DNA of 64,000 nucleotides from Prauserella halophila (GTDB taxonomy: Bacteria; Actinomycetota; Actinomycetes; Mycobacteriales; Pseudonocardiaceae), in the NCBI RefSeq assembly GCF_024171895.1, contig NZ_JAMTCQ010000009.1, positions 347,318 to 411,317 on the forward strand, in the 5' to 3' direction. Positions 9,675 through 17,510 of this stretch are shown here, piece after piece (the first letter of the stretch is position 1; each line of letters begins with the position of its first letter). The translations under genes were made by a program, and so were the position numbers. A model generated the notes under the pieces. That model was not told the DNA's origin and made no database searches. It saw only the letters and a list, made by a program, of their open reading frames with translations.

Positions 9675-10420
9675 CGTGACCGGAACTCCGCGGCGCTCCG
9701 GGTGACCTCGTGGGTGTGCTCGGTGAGCAGGGCGTGGGTGACCTCGAGTTCCAGCACGGTCTCGACCGCGGCGTCGATGCCGTGGTCCAGTACGCGCTTG
9801 GCGAGCGTCACCGAGCGGGCCGGTTTGCCCGCCAGCTCCGCGGCCAGTCCCGTGACGTGTGCGTCGAGCTCGTCGCGCGGCACGACCCGGTTGACCAGGC
9901 CCAGCTCGGCGGCGGCTGCGGCGTCGATGCGCTCGCCCAGCAGCATCAGCTCCTTGGCCTTCAGCGGTCCGACCAGCAGTGGCAGCAGCCGGGATGCCGC
10001 CCCGGTGACGCTCAGGCCCAGACCGGCCTCGGGGAAGGCGAACACGGCGTCGCCGGAGGCCACCACCAGGTCGCAGCCCAGTGCGAACTCGGCACCTGCG
10101 CCGATCGCGTAGCCGTGCACGGCGGCGATCACCGGTTGCGGCAGGCCGCGGAGCTTGCGCGTGACGTCCTGCAGGCGTTCCAGCCGCGGACGCGAATCGC
10201 CTTCGGGTGCGGGTTCCTTGAGGTCGTGCCCGGCGCAGAACGCCCGGCCGTTGCCGGTCAGCACGACCGCTCGCACGTCAGCGCGGGCCGCCACGGCATC
10301 CAGCGCGGCGAGCAGGTCGTCGACGAGTTCGGCGGTGACGGCGTTGAGCCGGTCGGCCCGGTCGAGGCGGACGACGGCCACGCCGTCGGCTCCGGAGGTG
10401 TCGAGCTCCACGGTTGGCAT
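9671..10420 (-). CDS. Enoyl-CoA hydratase/isomerase (crotonase family)
   Basis: A 249-residue crotonase-fold enzyme. The oxyanion-hole segments are FCAGHDLKE and HGYAIGAGAEFALGCD. Both catalytic Glu positions of classical hydratases appear present: the Glu in GAEFALGCD and the Glu in FPEAGLGLS. It should hydrate a 2-enoyl-CoA in a beta-oxidation-like pathway. It is the first gene of the minus-strand operon with the CoA ligase (4-bp overlap), TetR and a small protein. It starts at ATG 10420, divergent from the GNAT gene by about 85 bp. The sequence does not tell which acyl chain is used. Confidence 0.9.
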   Translation of the reverse strand: MPTVELDTSGADGVAVVRLDRADRLNAVTAELVDDLLAALDAVAARADVRAVVLTGNGRAFCAGHDLKEPAPEGDSRPRLERLQDVTRKLRGLPQPVIAAVHGYAIGAGAEFALGCDLVVASGDAVFAFPEAGLGLSVTGAASRLLPLLVGPLKAKELMLLGERIDAAAAAELGLVNRVVPRDELDAHVTGLAAELAGKPARSVTLAKRVLDHGIDAAVETVLELEVTHALLTEHTHEVTRSAAEFRSR

Positions 10421-10504
10421 GCGGCCAGACTAACCGAGACGATCAATCGATCGATAGACCCGAAGGGTGGCATCCGGGCACTGACCTGTGCTGAACTGCA
10501 TGTC

Positions 10505-10960
10505 ATGCCGGTACGTGATGCGACATCCGACGACGTCGAGGACATCTGCCTGCTCATCGAGGAGCACGCCCGCTACGAGGGCAAGGACGACCTCGTGCTC
10601 GACCGCGGCGACATGGCGAAACACCTCTTCGGGCCCGAGCCGAAGGCCTGGGTGGTGATGGCCGAGGCCGACCCCGGCACGGGCGAACGGGTGACGGCAG
10701 GCATGGCGCTGTGCGCGTGGACGTTCCCCAGCTGGGACGCCAAACCGGGCGTGTTCCTCGACGACCTGTTCGTCAAGCCGGAGTTCCGCCGGTACGGCCT
10801 CGGCAGGGAACTCATGGCCGAGCTGGGCAGGCGCACCAGCGGGCGGGTCGAATGGGACATGCAGCTGGGCAACGCCAAGGCGGAGGCGTTCTACGCCTCG
10901 CTCGGCGGCGCGCCGGTCGAGGGCTGGGTCAAGTACCGCTGGCTCCCCGACCAGGGGTGA
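10505..10960 (+). CDS. GNAT-family N-acetyltransferase
   Basis: A 151-residue single-domain acetyltransferase. It begins MPVRDATSDDVEDICLLIEE and carries the acetyl-CoA pyrophosphate-binding region VKPEFRRYGLGRELMAELG and a C-terminal GNAKAEAFYASLGG motif. The overall pattern (EHARYEGKDDL, FVKPEFRRYG, NAKAEAFYASLGA-like) is that of diamine/spermidine acetyltransferase-like proteins, so an amine substrate is plausible but unproven. ATG 10505 was chosen because sequence upstream in this frame is a shadow of the hydratase gene. No clear ribosome binding site is visible. The gene is divergent from the hydratase operon. Confidence 0.82.
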   Translation: MPVRDATSDDVEDICLLIEEHARYEGKDDLVLDRGDMAKHLFGPEPKAWVVMAEADPGTGERVTAGMALCAWTFPSWDAKPGVFLDDLFVKPEFRRYGLGRELMAELGRRTSGRVEWDMQLGNAKAEAFYASLGGAPVEGWVKYRWLPDQG

Positions 10961-10997
10961 GGCGCGGTCACCGGTTCCGTCGGAGGGACGCCGTATC

Positions 10998-11690
10998 TTG
11001 GAGGGCATGGAAGACGGTTCGAGTCGGCGTTCGTCCTCGATCGAGGACTACATGCGCGCGATCTACGGCCTCGCCGAGCGAGGCGAGGCGGTGACGAACA
11101 CGTCCCTGGCCGGCAGGCTCGAGGTGAGTCCGTCGTCGGCGTCGGGCATGGTCACCAAGCTCGCACAGCAGGGGCTCGTCGAACACGTTCCGTACCGCGG
11201 CATCGAGCTCACCACCGAGGGGTTGCAGCTCGCCAGGTCGGTGCTACGCAGGCACCGGCTCATCGAGACGTATCTCGTCTCCGAGCTCGGCTACACCTGG
11301 GACGAGGTGCACACCGAGGCCGACCTTCTCGAGCACGTCATGTCCGAACGTCTCGTCGAGCGGATCGCGGCCAAGCTCGGCGACCCGGTGCGCGACCCGC
11401 ACGGCGACCCGATCCCCGCGTCGGACGGCAGCGTCGAGGAGATGTCCACGGCGCTGCTCGACGAACTGCCCGCCGGTGCGGTCGGGGAGATCGCCCGGGT
11501 GTGGGACACGGACCCGGAACTGCTGCGGTTCCTCGCGGAGCGGTCGATCACGATCGGCGACCGCGTCGAGGTACTCGAACGTCAGCCCTTCGGCGGCCCG
11601 GTCGTGGTGAAGATCGGCCCGACCGCCGAAGCCGCCACGCACGCCCTCGGCACCACCATCGCCCAGGCCCTGTCGGTCACCGTCCGCTGA
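10998..11690 (+). CDS. Metal-dependent DtxR-family regulator, MntR-like
   Basis: A 230-residue repressor with an N-terminal winged helix, a dimerisation domain and a C-terminal FeoA/SH3-like domain. Metal-site residues look manganese-type: SIEDYM has Asp17 where DtxR/IdeR has Met, and EVHTEADLLEHV has Asp109 where iron regulators have Cys. It therefore probably senses Mn2+ and represses manganese uptake; no transporter is nearby. Start choice: TTG 10998 has GGAGGG 10 bases upstream (10982-10987), whereas ATG 11007 has its only GGAGGG one base away, which is too close. ATG 11007 remains possible and would shorten the protein by three residues. Confidence 0.85.
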   Translation: MEGMEDGSSRRSSSIEDYMRAIYGLAERGEAVTNTSLAGRLEVSPSSASGMVTKLAQQGLVEHVPYRGIELTTEGLQLARSVLRRHRLIETYLVSELGYTWDEVHTEADLLEHVMSERLVERIAAKLGDPVRDPHGDPIPASDGSVEEMSTALLDELPAGAVGEIARVWDTDPELLRFLAERSITIGDRVEVLERQPFGGPVVVKIGPTAEAATHALGTTIAQALSVTVR

Positions 11691-11795
11691 CCGATCCCCA
11701 CGCGCGTGTCCTGCGCCCACCCGTCGCCCGGCACCGCCCCTCATCGACGCGCTGCCGCGCGACCGCGCCCGCCCACTGCCCGGCCACCGGAAGAA

Positions 11796-11836
11796 CGGCC
11801 CCCGCTCGCGGGGACTGGAGTGGCGAGCGGGGGCCG
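11796..11836. terminator. Terminator stem after the MntR-like gene
   Basis: A perfect 14-bp GC-rich stem (CGGCCCCCGCTCGC at 11796-11809, partner 11823-11836) with a 13-base loop, about 105 bases after the regulator stop and before the convergent accessory genes. Confidence 0.75.
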
Positions 11837-12065
11837 CTGGTCGGTCCCGCCCGTGCCGTCGCGCTGGGCGCGACGACGAGACCGACCGCGCGCGTCCTGA
11901 TACCGGAGTGCCGGGCGCGATGCCACGTGCGGAAACCACGCGAAACCGCCGTCGGTAACGCGCCGAACCGGGGACGCGCGCGAGCTGTGGAATTGGAAAC
12001 CGGGGACGCGCGCCGGACTCACTGCGCCGCGCGCCCCCGGTTGGTTGTCACCACGACGGCCGGGG
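11837..12065. other. Non-coding stretch with a short direct repeat
   Basis: I see no supportable gene here on either strand. A 16-bp word (AACCGGGGACGCGCGC) occurs at 11966-11981 and 11998-12013, period 32. The region separates the MntR-like gene from the end of the minus-strand accessory operon. Confidence 0.5.
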
Positions 12066-12230
12066 TTACCGCCGTGCTGACGTCGGCGGCACGGTCGGGT
12101 CGGGAACAGCACCGCCGTGCTCGCCGTCTTCGGGGTGCTCGCCGTCGCGTTCGGGCGCGTCGTCGTCACGGTCGGGCGCATCGCCGTCACGGTCGAGCCG
12201 GGTGCCGTCGTTGAGTATCACCCAACTCAC
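12066..12230 (-). CDS. Small acidic protein (54 aa), unknown
   Basis: An unrecognised short ORF starting at GTG 12230 (VSWVILNDGTRLDRDGD). Its middle is a run of D/R/E-rich near-repeats (DGDAPDRDDDAPERDGEHPEDGEHGG), which come from short repeats in the DNA. It starts 6 bases after the stop of the upstream gene, with GGGGGTGA acting as a possible ribosome binding site, so coupling with the operon is plausible. Composition is unusual and could also reflect repeat expansion in non-coding DNA, hence low confidence. Confidence 0.4.
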   Translation of the reverse strand: MSWVILNDGTRLDRDGDAPDRDDDAPERDGEHPEDGEHGGAVPDPTVPPTSARR

Positions 12231-12236
12231 CGGTCG

Positions 12237-12473
12237 TCACCCCCGGACGGGATGCGGCGAATCGCGCCGATATATGTCGACGTCGACGGCGTCGCGCTTG
12301 TCGGCGTCTTCGAGCAGCGACATACCGAAGTCGCAGCACGTGCGCCCGAGTGTCGCCACGTCGGTGACCGTGAGCCGGCCGCCGCCGTGCTCCAGCGCGT
12401 CCGTCGCTTCGGCGGCCAGGCTGCGGTTGAATTCGGCGACGCGGCGCAGCGTCTCGCGGTCGTCGGGTTTCAT
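12237..12473 (-). CDS. Small hypothetical protein in XRE/DUF397 cassette
   Basis: A 78-residue soluble helical protein (MKPDDRETLRRVAEFNRSLAAEATDALEHGGG), with ATG at 12473 overlapping the stop of the preceding gene as ATGA. It contains two adjacent Cys (GRTCCDFGMSLLEDAD) but no CxxC motif. I do not recognise the family. Translational coupling to the 105-residue gene and position opposite an XRE/DUF397 pair suggest it belongs to the same accessory cassette. Confidence 0.65.
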   Translation of the reverse strand: MKPDDRETLRRVAEFNRSLAAEATDALEHGGGRLTVTDVATLGRTCCDFGMSLLEDADKRDAVDVDIYRRDSPHPVRG

Positions 12474-12787
12474 GCCGCAACCCGTCCCGCGTGCTCGCGC
12501 TGCTCGGCGAGCCATCGGTCGGCGACGGCCGCGAGTGCTTCGGGGTCGTGCCACGGCAGGCCGTGCGGGCGCAGCCACGCAATCACCGGGTGACGGCCAA
12601 CGAGCGCGGGCGTTCTGGGTAGTGGGTCGTGCAGGATCACCGCGCGCCGATCGGCGTTGGCGATGCGCCCGCGCTGTACGGCAACGAGGTCGTCTCCGGC
12701 CGTCCAGCTGAACGTGTGGCCGTGTCGATAGATGCCGCTGCGCACCTTCGTCCCCGCGTCGTACGGGTGCGTGCGTCGCCCGTGCAT
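12470..12787 (-). CDS. Hypothetical protein, 105 aa, first gene of small operon
   Basis: It starts at ATG 12787 (MHGRRTHPYDAGTKVRSGIY) with GGGGG about 7 bases upstream. The N-terminal half looks like a small beta-rich module (GIYRHGHTFSWTAGDDLVAVQRGRIANADRR) and the C-terminal half is helical and Trp-rich (IAWLRPHGLPWHDPEALAAVADRWLAEQ). No family recognised. It is divergent from the XRE regulator, sharing a 124-bp intergenic region that holds a perfect palindrome, so the regulator may control it. Confidence 0.65.
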   Translation of the reverse strand: MHGRRTHPYDAGTKVRSGIYRHGHTFSWTAGDDLVAVQRGRIANADRRAVILHDPLPRTPALVGRHPVIAWLRPHGLPWHDPEALAAVADRWLAEQREHAGRVAA

Positions 12788-12856
12788 GTGTACCCCCGCG
12801 TCGTGATCCGAGGTTGTCGTCTGCCGCTGTAAGCTTGTACTCGCAACCCTGGCCGG

Positions 12857-12873
12857 TGTGCATGTCATGCACA
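12857..12873. promoter_or_regulatory. Perfect 17-bp palindrome, probable XRE operator
   Basis: TGTGCATGTCATGCACA has two perfect 8-bp arms around a single T. It lies 39 bp before the XRE start codon and about 70 bp before the divergent small operon, the usual place for an autoregulatory operator. Assignment to the XRE protein is inferred from position. Confidence 0.55.
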
Positions 12874-12911
12874 ACAGCAACCCATGCAGATCACACGAAC
12901 GGAGGATTGGC

Positions 12912-13808
12912 ATGGTGCGTCGGACCTCGTCGCCTTCGCTACGGCGTCGCCGACTCGTGTCGCGGCTCGTGGCGTTGCGAGTCCACGCCGGATTCGACAT
13001 CGGTGACGCCGCCGAGCGCGCCGGGTTCTCGCAGTCGAAGTTGTCGCGTATCGAATCGCTCGACGTCGGCGTGTCCGGCGACGACACCGACACGTTGTGC
13101 CAGGTCTACGGCGTGGACGACGAGACGCGGCACGCACTCGTGGCCCTTGCACGGCAGGCGAAGCGCAAGGGGTGGTGGCAAGTCTTCCCCGGCGACGAGT
13201 TGGGCGTGTCAACGGATTTGCTGGAACTCGAAGACGATTCGACCCAGATTCGCAGCTACACCGATGTGCTCATACCCGGCTTCGTCCAGACCTTCGAGTA
13301 CGCATGTGCCGTCATCGGGGCAACGTCGCCGATGCTCGACAGGTCTACCGTCGAGTACCACGCACGCGTACGGATGGAACGGCAGCAACGGCTGCGCGAC
13401 CGTGGTGTTGAGCGGTGGCTGATCGTCGACGAGTATGCGTTGCGCCGGAACATCGGCGGTCCATCCACAATGGCCGCGATGATTGAGAGTCTGATCGACG
13501 CTGCCAATGACCCGAGCGTGTCGATTCAGATTCTTCCACAGGACTTGTCCGAACACGTCGCGCTAGGCATGCCGTTCAAGCTCATGACGCTGCGTGACGG
13601 GGCAAGGTTCGTTCACGCCGACACGCTAGGAGGTGGGCTCTACCTCGAGGCAGACGAACAAGTCGCCAACCAAGAGGACCGATGGAGCAAGCTTGCGGCG
13701 CAAGCTCTGTCGTTTGTAGAAACAACCACGCAACTCGGGCTCATCGCCCAATACCAACGGAGCAGAACGCATGATCAACCTGGAAGCCTGCGAGTGGCGC
13801 AAGAGTAG
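12912..13808 (+). CDS. XRE-family regulator with DUF5753 domain (WhiJ-like)
   Basis: A 298-residue protein. The N-terminal XRE helix-turn-helix spans about residues 15-70 (LRVHAGFDIGDAAERAGFSQSKLSRIES) and the rest is a DUF5753 ligand-type domain (YTDVLIPGFVQTFEYACAVI, ERWLIVDEYALRRNIGG, ILPQDLSEHVALGMPFKL). This architecture, paired with a DUF397 gene, is the WhiJ/AbaA-type module of actinomycetes, many copies of which tune development and secondary metabolism. The ATG 12912 start has GGAGGA 5 bases upstream. The 3' end overlaps the DUF397 gene by 38 bp, so the pair is translated together. Confidence 0.9.
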   Translation: MVRRTSSPSLRRRRLVSRLVALRVHAGFDIGDAAERAGFSQSKLSRIESLDVGVSGDDTDTLCQVYGVDDETRHALVALARQAKRKGWWQVFPGDELGVSTDLLELEDDSTQIRSYTDVLIPGFVQTFEYACAVIGATSPMLDRSTVEYHARVRMERQQRLRDRGVERWLIVDEYALRRNIGGPSTMAAMIESLIDAANDPSVSIQILPQDLSEHVALGMPFKLMTLRDGARFVHADTLGGGLYLEADEQVANQEDRWSKLAAQALSFVETTTQLGLIAQYQRSRTHDQPGSLRVAQE

Positions 13809-13962
13809 TTACTCGGGCGGCGGCGACAGCGGACAAGACTGCGTAGAAGCGACCGTGCAGCCGGCAGTCGTCGGCCTTCGCGACACCACCGACCGTGAGG
13901 GTGGCTATCTCGCCGTCTCGCGGGACGCGTTCGCCGCGTTGCTCGCCGACGTGAACGCCTGA
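13771..13962 (+). CDS. DUF397 protein, partner of the XRE regulator
   Basis: A 63-residue protein with the family signature CEWRKSSYSGGG-DSGQDCVEA near the N-terminus and GLRDTTDREGGYLAVSRDAFAALLADV at the end. DUF397 proteins are small partners of XRE/DUF5753 regulators and are thought to antagonise or modulate them. The ATG at 13771 lies inside the end of the regulator gene, giving a 38-bp out-of-frame overlap. Confidence 0.88.
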   Translation: MINLEACEWRKSSYSGGGDSGQDCVEATVQPAVVGLRDTTDREGGYLAVSRDAFAALLADVNA

Positions 13963-13976
13963 CAGGCGCACCCGAC

Positions 13977-14016
13977 GACGCCGCCCCGGACAACCGTGCA
14001 TGTCCGGGGCGGCGTC
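13977..14016. terminator. Bidirectional terminator between two DUF397 genes
   Basis: A perfect 16-bp stem (GACGCCGCCCCGGACA at 13977-13992, partner 14001-14016) with an 8-base loop. It sits 15 bases after one DUF397 stop and 6 bases before the convergent one. Confidence 0.88.
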
Positions 14017-14022
14017 CTCATC

Positions 14023-14271
14023 TCAGCCGTCGAACGTCTCGGAGAATTCGCCGTCCCGTGCGCCTGCGGTGAACGCGTCCCACTCGCCGGCGGTGAACAC
14101 GAGCACGACACCCGGCGGACTGCTCTGCTCGCTCCGCATGAGTGTCAGCGGCTCGCCGTCGTGCTCGACGTGCGCCACATCCAGCGCGCCGTCGCCCGAG
14201 CCGTAGCGACGCCACTCGACCCGCTCGACGTCGATCGCGTCGAGCGCCCTTCGCTTCGCGTCTGCGTCCAT
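14023..14271 (-). CDS. DUF397-like protein
   Basis: An 82-residue protein. Its C-terminal half matches the DUF397 pattern (GVVLVFTAGEWDAFTAGARDGEF); the N-terminal part (MDADAKRRALDAIDVERVEWRRYGSGDGALDVAHV) is divergent and lacks the usual SSYSG box. Start ATG 14271 is preceded by TAGACT 9 bases upstream and no ribosome binding site, which suggests a leaderless transcript. It has no adjacent XRE gene on its own strand. It could respond to the neighbouring XRE regulator or be a stand-alone copy. Confidence 0.68.
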   Translation of the reverse strand: MDADAKRRALDAIDVERVEWRRYGSGDGALDVAHVEHDGEPLTLMRSEQSSPPGVVLVFTAGEWDAFTAGARDGEFSETFDG

Positions 14272-14306
14272 GGCTGCCGAGTCTAGTCGGTGGCCGGGCG
14301 GCACCC

Positions 14307-14335
14307 GTGGCAAGAACAGGTCCTTGTTGCAACCC
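14307..14335 (-). promoter_or_regulatory. Copy 1 of a shared 29-bp promoter-proximal motif
   Basis: A 29-bp sequence with an imperfect palindrome (CAAGAACAGGTCCTTG) lies 36 bp upstream of the DUF397-like start. It matches 24 of 29 positions with the sequence at 18017-18045, which is 30 bp upstream of the SnoaL-like gene. On the minus strand both copies end in TTCTTGCCAC, which supplies a TTGCCA possible -35 element. Confidence 0.5.
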
Positions 14336-14360
14336 TCGTCGGCGCGGGTGTGCGAGGCGG

Positions 14361-15506
14361 CTATGCACGCCCGGGGACCGTCGGCAGGTCGGCGAAGCGG
14401 CGGCGGACGTCACCCTCGGTCATGCCGAAGTCGGCGAGGGAGTAGCGGTGCGCGGGCCGTGCCGTTCCGGTGGTGCTCGCGGTGTGCAGTCGTCGCATCG
14501 ACTCGCGCGCCTCTCCGCTGAGCGGCAGGCCGAAATGCCGGTACACACTCTCCACGGTGCCGATCGGATCGGCGACGAAGTCGTCGTAGTCGACATCGAA
14601 GAACCGCTGCGGGTCGTGCCGGGCGCGCGCGGCCGTGAACGTTTCCAGTCCGCGCCCCCACAACTCCAGCTGGTCCCGGCCGATCCGCTCACCGGTGAAC
14701 GTGTCCGACCAGCCCGCGCTCGCCCGGGCGTTGAGGCTGCACACCGAGGCGATCGCGGTTTCGGGTGCGCGGTGGGTCTGGATCACGAGCGCGTCGGGAT
14801 ACACCTGCAACAGCTCGTCGAGCGCGAACAGGTGGCTCGGGTTCTTCAGCACCCACCGGTGGTCGGCATCGGGCAGTCCGATCAGCTGGAGGTTGCTCCG
14901 GTGCCGCAGGTAAGCCGCCGTCCAGTCCTGTTCGGACAGCCACTCCGAGTACGACGGCACGTGCGCCAGGCATTCGTAGGATACGGACCGCAGCGATTGC
15001 CGTAGCAGTTGCCAGCATTCCTCGACCTGATCGGCCGACATCGCGTGCACGCCCATGAACTCCGGGTTCTCGACGTGGTACTGCTCGTAACCTGCCTGGA
15101 TCCGCTGGAAGACCGGGTTGTCGGGCCACCGCGCCCGCGGCGGGCGCGGCTGCGGCACCTCCGTCAGCCACACCTCGAGTCCCTGGCTCGAGGGATCGGC
15201 GGTCAGCAGCCGGTGCAGCGCGGTCGTTCCCGTGCGCGGCAGGCCGGTGACGAAGATCGGCCGCTCGATCGCGACGTCGGCGTACTCGGGGTGCTGTTTC
15301 CACGCCGCCTCGCTGAGCAGTCGTGCCATGAGCGCGCCGCGGAGGAAAGCCCGTTTCACCTTGCGCCCCAACGGGGTCAGCGCGGCCTCCCGTTCGTAGG
15401 AGTCGAGCAGCACGGCGAGTCCGTCGGTGTAGTCGTCGGCGCCGAAGTCGTCGAGCCCGGTGATGCGGCTCGCGGATTCGTGCAGCTCGTCGATGGTCGC
15501 GACCAT
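14361..15506 (-). CDS. Sulfotransferase-family protein
   Basis: A 381-residue PAPS-dependent sulfotransferase. The 5'-phosphosulfate loop is PIFVTGLPRTGTTALHRLL (about 83-101), and a 3'-phosphate segment reads VIQTHRAPETAIASVCSL. The length and the helical N- and C-terminal extensions match the actinobacterial Sulfotransfer_3 group, which act on lipids, glycans or steroids. It is the last gene of a minus-strand operon with SDR, DUF1214-like and SnoaL-like genes (13 bp after the SDR stop). The acceptor is unknown. A CysQ-like phosphatase that could remove its PAP by-product lies 2.6 kb away, divergent from the operon. Confidence 0.88.
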   Translation of the reverse strand: MVATIDELHESASRITGLDDFGADDYTDGLAVLLDSYEREAALTPLGRKVKRAFLRGALMARLLSEAAWKQHPEYADVAIERPIFVTGLPRTGTTALHRLLTADPSSQGLEVWLTEVPQPRPPRARWPDNPVFQRIQAGYEQYHVENPEFMGVHAMSADQVEECWQLLRQSLRSVSYECLAHVPSYSEWLSEQDWTAAYLRHRSNLQLIGLPDADHRWVLKNPSHLFALDELLQVYPDALVIQTHRAPETAIASVCSLNARASAGWSDTFTGERIGRDQLELWGRGLETFTAARARHDPQRFFDVDYDDFVADPIGTVESVYRHFGLPLSGEARESMRRLHTASTTGTARPAHRYSLADFGMTEGDVRRRFADLPTVPGRA

Positions 15507-15519
15507 GGCACCGCCTTCC

Positions 15520-16296
15520 TCAGTGGTGGAACTCGCCCGCGTTGACGTCGAGGCACTGCCCGGTGATCGCGCGCGCCATGGGGGAGGCGAGGAACACGAC
15601 GGCGTCGGCGATCTCGTCGGGTTCGGGCAGTTTCCGCAGGTCGGTGGCCGCGGCGGTCTCGTCGTAGATCTGCTGCGGATCGACGCCGCGTTCGCCTGCG
15701 AGATAGGTGAAATAGGCCTGCAGCAGGTCGGCCCAGATGTAGCCCGGTGCCACCGAATTGACGCGCACGCCCGTCGGCCCGAGTTCCGAGGCGAGGCTCT
15801 GCGACACCGACAGCAGCGCGGATTTCGCCATCTTGTACGCGCCGTAGAGCTGCCGGGAATGCCGCAGCACGGCGGAGTTGATCATCACGACGGAACCGGC
15901 AGGGGCGAGCTGCGGCGCGAAGAGCCGGGTGAGCCGCAGCGCCGCGAACACGTTGACGTCGAGGCCGGCGCGGAGCTCGTCGATCCGCACGTCCGTCAGG
16001 TCCGTCATCGGCGGCATCGTGAAGGCGTTGTTGACCAGGGCGTCGACGCGGCCGAACTCGGCGACCGTCGAGTCGACGACCCGGGTGCACGCATCGTCGT
16101 CGGTGATGTCGGCCGGCACGGTGAGTGCGCGCCTGCCGTGTTCACGCACCTCGGCCGCCACCTTCGCGAGCCGCTCCTCGTCCCGCGCGACGAGTGCGAC
16201 GTCGGCGCCCGCGTGTGCGCTGCGCAACGCGATCGCCCTGCCCAGTCCGGGACCCGCACCGGACACCACGACGACCTTGCCGTCCAGGGCAGTCAA
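15520..16296 (-). CDS. Short-chain dehydrogenase/reductase
   Basis: A 258-residue classical SDR. Its nucleotide loop is VVSGAGPGLGRAI (about 10-22), with NNAF replacing the usual NNAG near residue 89, a catalytic Ser in MINSAVLRH (about 141), and YKMAK (Tyr154, Lys158). The start is TTG 16296, overlapping the previous stop as TTGA with GAGGA 8 bases upstream; longer in-frame upstream sequence is antisense shadow. The protein ends ITGQCLDVNAGEFHH, normal for the family. With the DUF1214-like and SnoaL-like neighbours and the KstR-type operator, a steroid or cyclic substrate is a reasonable inference. Confidence 0.88.
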   Translation of the reverse strand: MTALDGKVVVVSGAGPGLGRAIALRSAHAGADVALVARDEERLAKVAAEVREHGRRALTVPADITDDDACTRVVDSTVAEFGRVDALVNNAFTMPPMTDLTDVRIDELRAGLDVNVFAALRLTRLFAPQLAPAGSVVMINSAVLRHSRQLYGAYKMAKSALLSVSQSLASELGPTGVRVNSVAPGYIWADLLQAYFTYLAGERGVDPQQIYDETAAATDLRKLPEPDEIADAVVFLASPMARAITGQCLDVNAGEFHH

Positions 16297-17465
16297 CCGA
16301 GCATCCTCGTTGCGAATTCCGCCTGCCTGCGGGCGATGCGGGCCGTCCACTGCTGCGGCGTGACCCTCGCCTGGTCGTGGAACGGCAGCCGGGCCGGCAG
16401 CTCGTCGACGTCGACGACCTCGACCGTGGGCCCGTCTGCGGCACCGAGTTCGCGCGAGAGCCGTTGCCACCGCAGCTGCACGTACCCGCGGTCGTGTCCC
16501 AGCCGTTCCAGCCAGTTGGCTACGCCGGGGTCACGCTCACTGATGACGAACCGGAATCTGCCGTCCGGGTCCACAGTGGCCTGATCGGCGGTGAGGCTCG
16601 TCTGATGGTTGACGTAGTCGAGCGAGATGTACCACATGCTGCCGAGCTGAATGCCCTGGTACGGCGCGTCCGACTTCGGCACCGTCACGATCATCGCCTT
16701 GTCGTCGGGCAGGTCGTAGTGCCCGACGGCCGAGAATTGCGTCGCGAGGCCACCCGGGGTGCGGCGCGGTTCGGTGAGGGTGTTCACCGGCAACTTGAGG
16801 TAGAACCACTCGGGGAAGGCGAGGAACGTCCGCAGCCTGCCCAGCAGCATCGTGCCCGCCACGCCGTACCGTTTGGTCATCGCGTCGCGGTCGAGCGGCG
16901 GTGGGGCGGTGCCTGCCGTGTCGTCGCGGTGGATGCGCAGCGTGCCGCGGCGCTCGGTCCAGTCGCTGTAGACCTCGCGGACGACGAGCATCGCCGCGCC
17001 CTCGGGAAGGACGAAGTAGCCGCGCCCCGCCTTGCTGCGGTCGGGGCCGAAGCGGAGCTCGAACGTTCCGTCGGGCGCGACGTCGAACTCGCGGTCGTCG
17101 AACGCGGTCAGGCTGTCCGGCACCTCCACCGGGGTGTAGTCGCCTGCGAGGACCTGGAAGCTGAGGTCCCTGGTGGTGCCGCGGGTGCCGGTGACGACGT
17201 ACTCGGCGTCGTCGCGGATGTTGGAGTGGAAGTACAGGGCGTCCGGATTGTCGAGCCCCATCTTCGTGTACGGACCGGTCGACTGCACGAAGAACGGATG
17301 GTCGCGTTGATAGGCCCTGGCCAGGTGCAGGCAGGCCTGGATGCTGCCCGCGAGGTAGTCGTATCCCTCGACGAGATCGGCTTCGCCACGGACGTGCGGT
17401 GCGTCGGCGATGACCTTCTCGGCTTCGGCGATGGCGTCCGTCAGCGGCTGCGTGATCACGACCAT
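16293..17465 (-). CDS. DUF1214-like protein
   Basis: A 390-residue soluble protein without signal peptide or membrane span. The middle and C-terminal part (IQLGSMWYISLDYVNHQTSL, VISERDPGVANWLERLGHDRGYVQLRWQRL) resembles DUF1214, a beta-sandwich domain found in actinobacterial lipid and steroid gene clusters with no assigned reaction. It starts at ATG 17465, only 4 bases from a KstR-type palindrome, so that palindrome should control the gene. It overlaps the SDR start by 4 bp. The family assignment is by motif recall and is less certain than for the neighbours. Confidence 0.7.
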   Translation of the reverse strand: MVVITQPLTDAIAEAEKVIADAPHVRGEADLVEGYDYLAGSIQACLHLARAYQRDHPFFVQSTGPYTKMGLDNPDALYFHSNIRDDAEYVVTGTRGTTRDLSFQVLAGDYTPVEVPDSLTAFDDREFDVAPDGTFELRFGPDRSKAGRGYFVLPEGAAMLVVREVYSDWTERRGTLRIHRDDTAGTAPPPLDRDAMTKRYGVAGTMLLGRLRTFLAFPEWFYLKLPVNTLTEPRRTPGGLATQFSAVGHYDLPDDKAMIVTVPKSDAPYQGIQLGSMWYISLDYVNHQTSLTADQATVDPDGRFRFVISERDPGVANWLERLGHDRGYVQLRWQRLSRELGAADGPTVEVVDVDELPARLPFHDQARVTPQQWTARIARRQAEFATRMLG

Positions 17466-17469
17466 ACGA

Positions 17470-17483
17470 TAGAACGTGTTCTA
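17470..17483 (-). promoter_or_regulatory. KstR-type operator palindrome
   Basis: TAGAACGTGTTCTA is an inverted repeat TAGAAC/GTTCTA with a 2-base spacer and fits the published mycobacterial KstR consensus TnnAACnnGTTnnA at every fixed position. It lies 4 bases upstream of the DUF1214-like start codon within a 45-bp intergenic gap, so a bound repressor would cover the promoter or transcription start of the three-gene operon. No KstR gene is in the window. Confidence 0.6.
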
Positions 17484-17510
17484 CATCGGGTCAACGAGAC
17501 GTCCGGCCGC

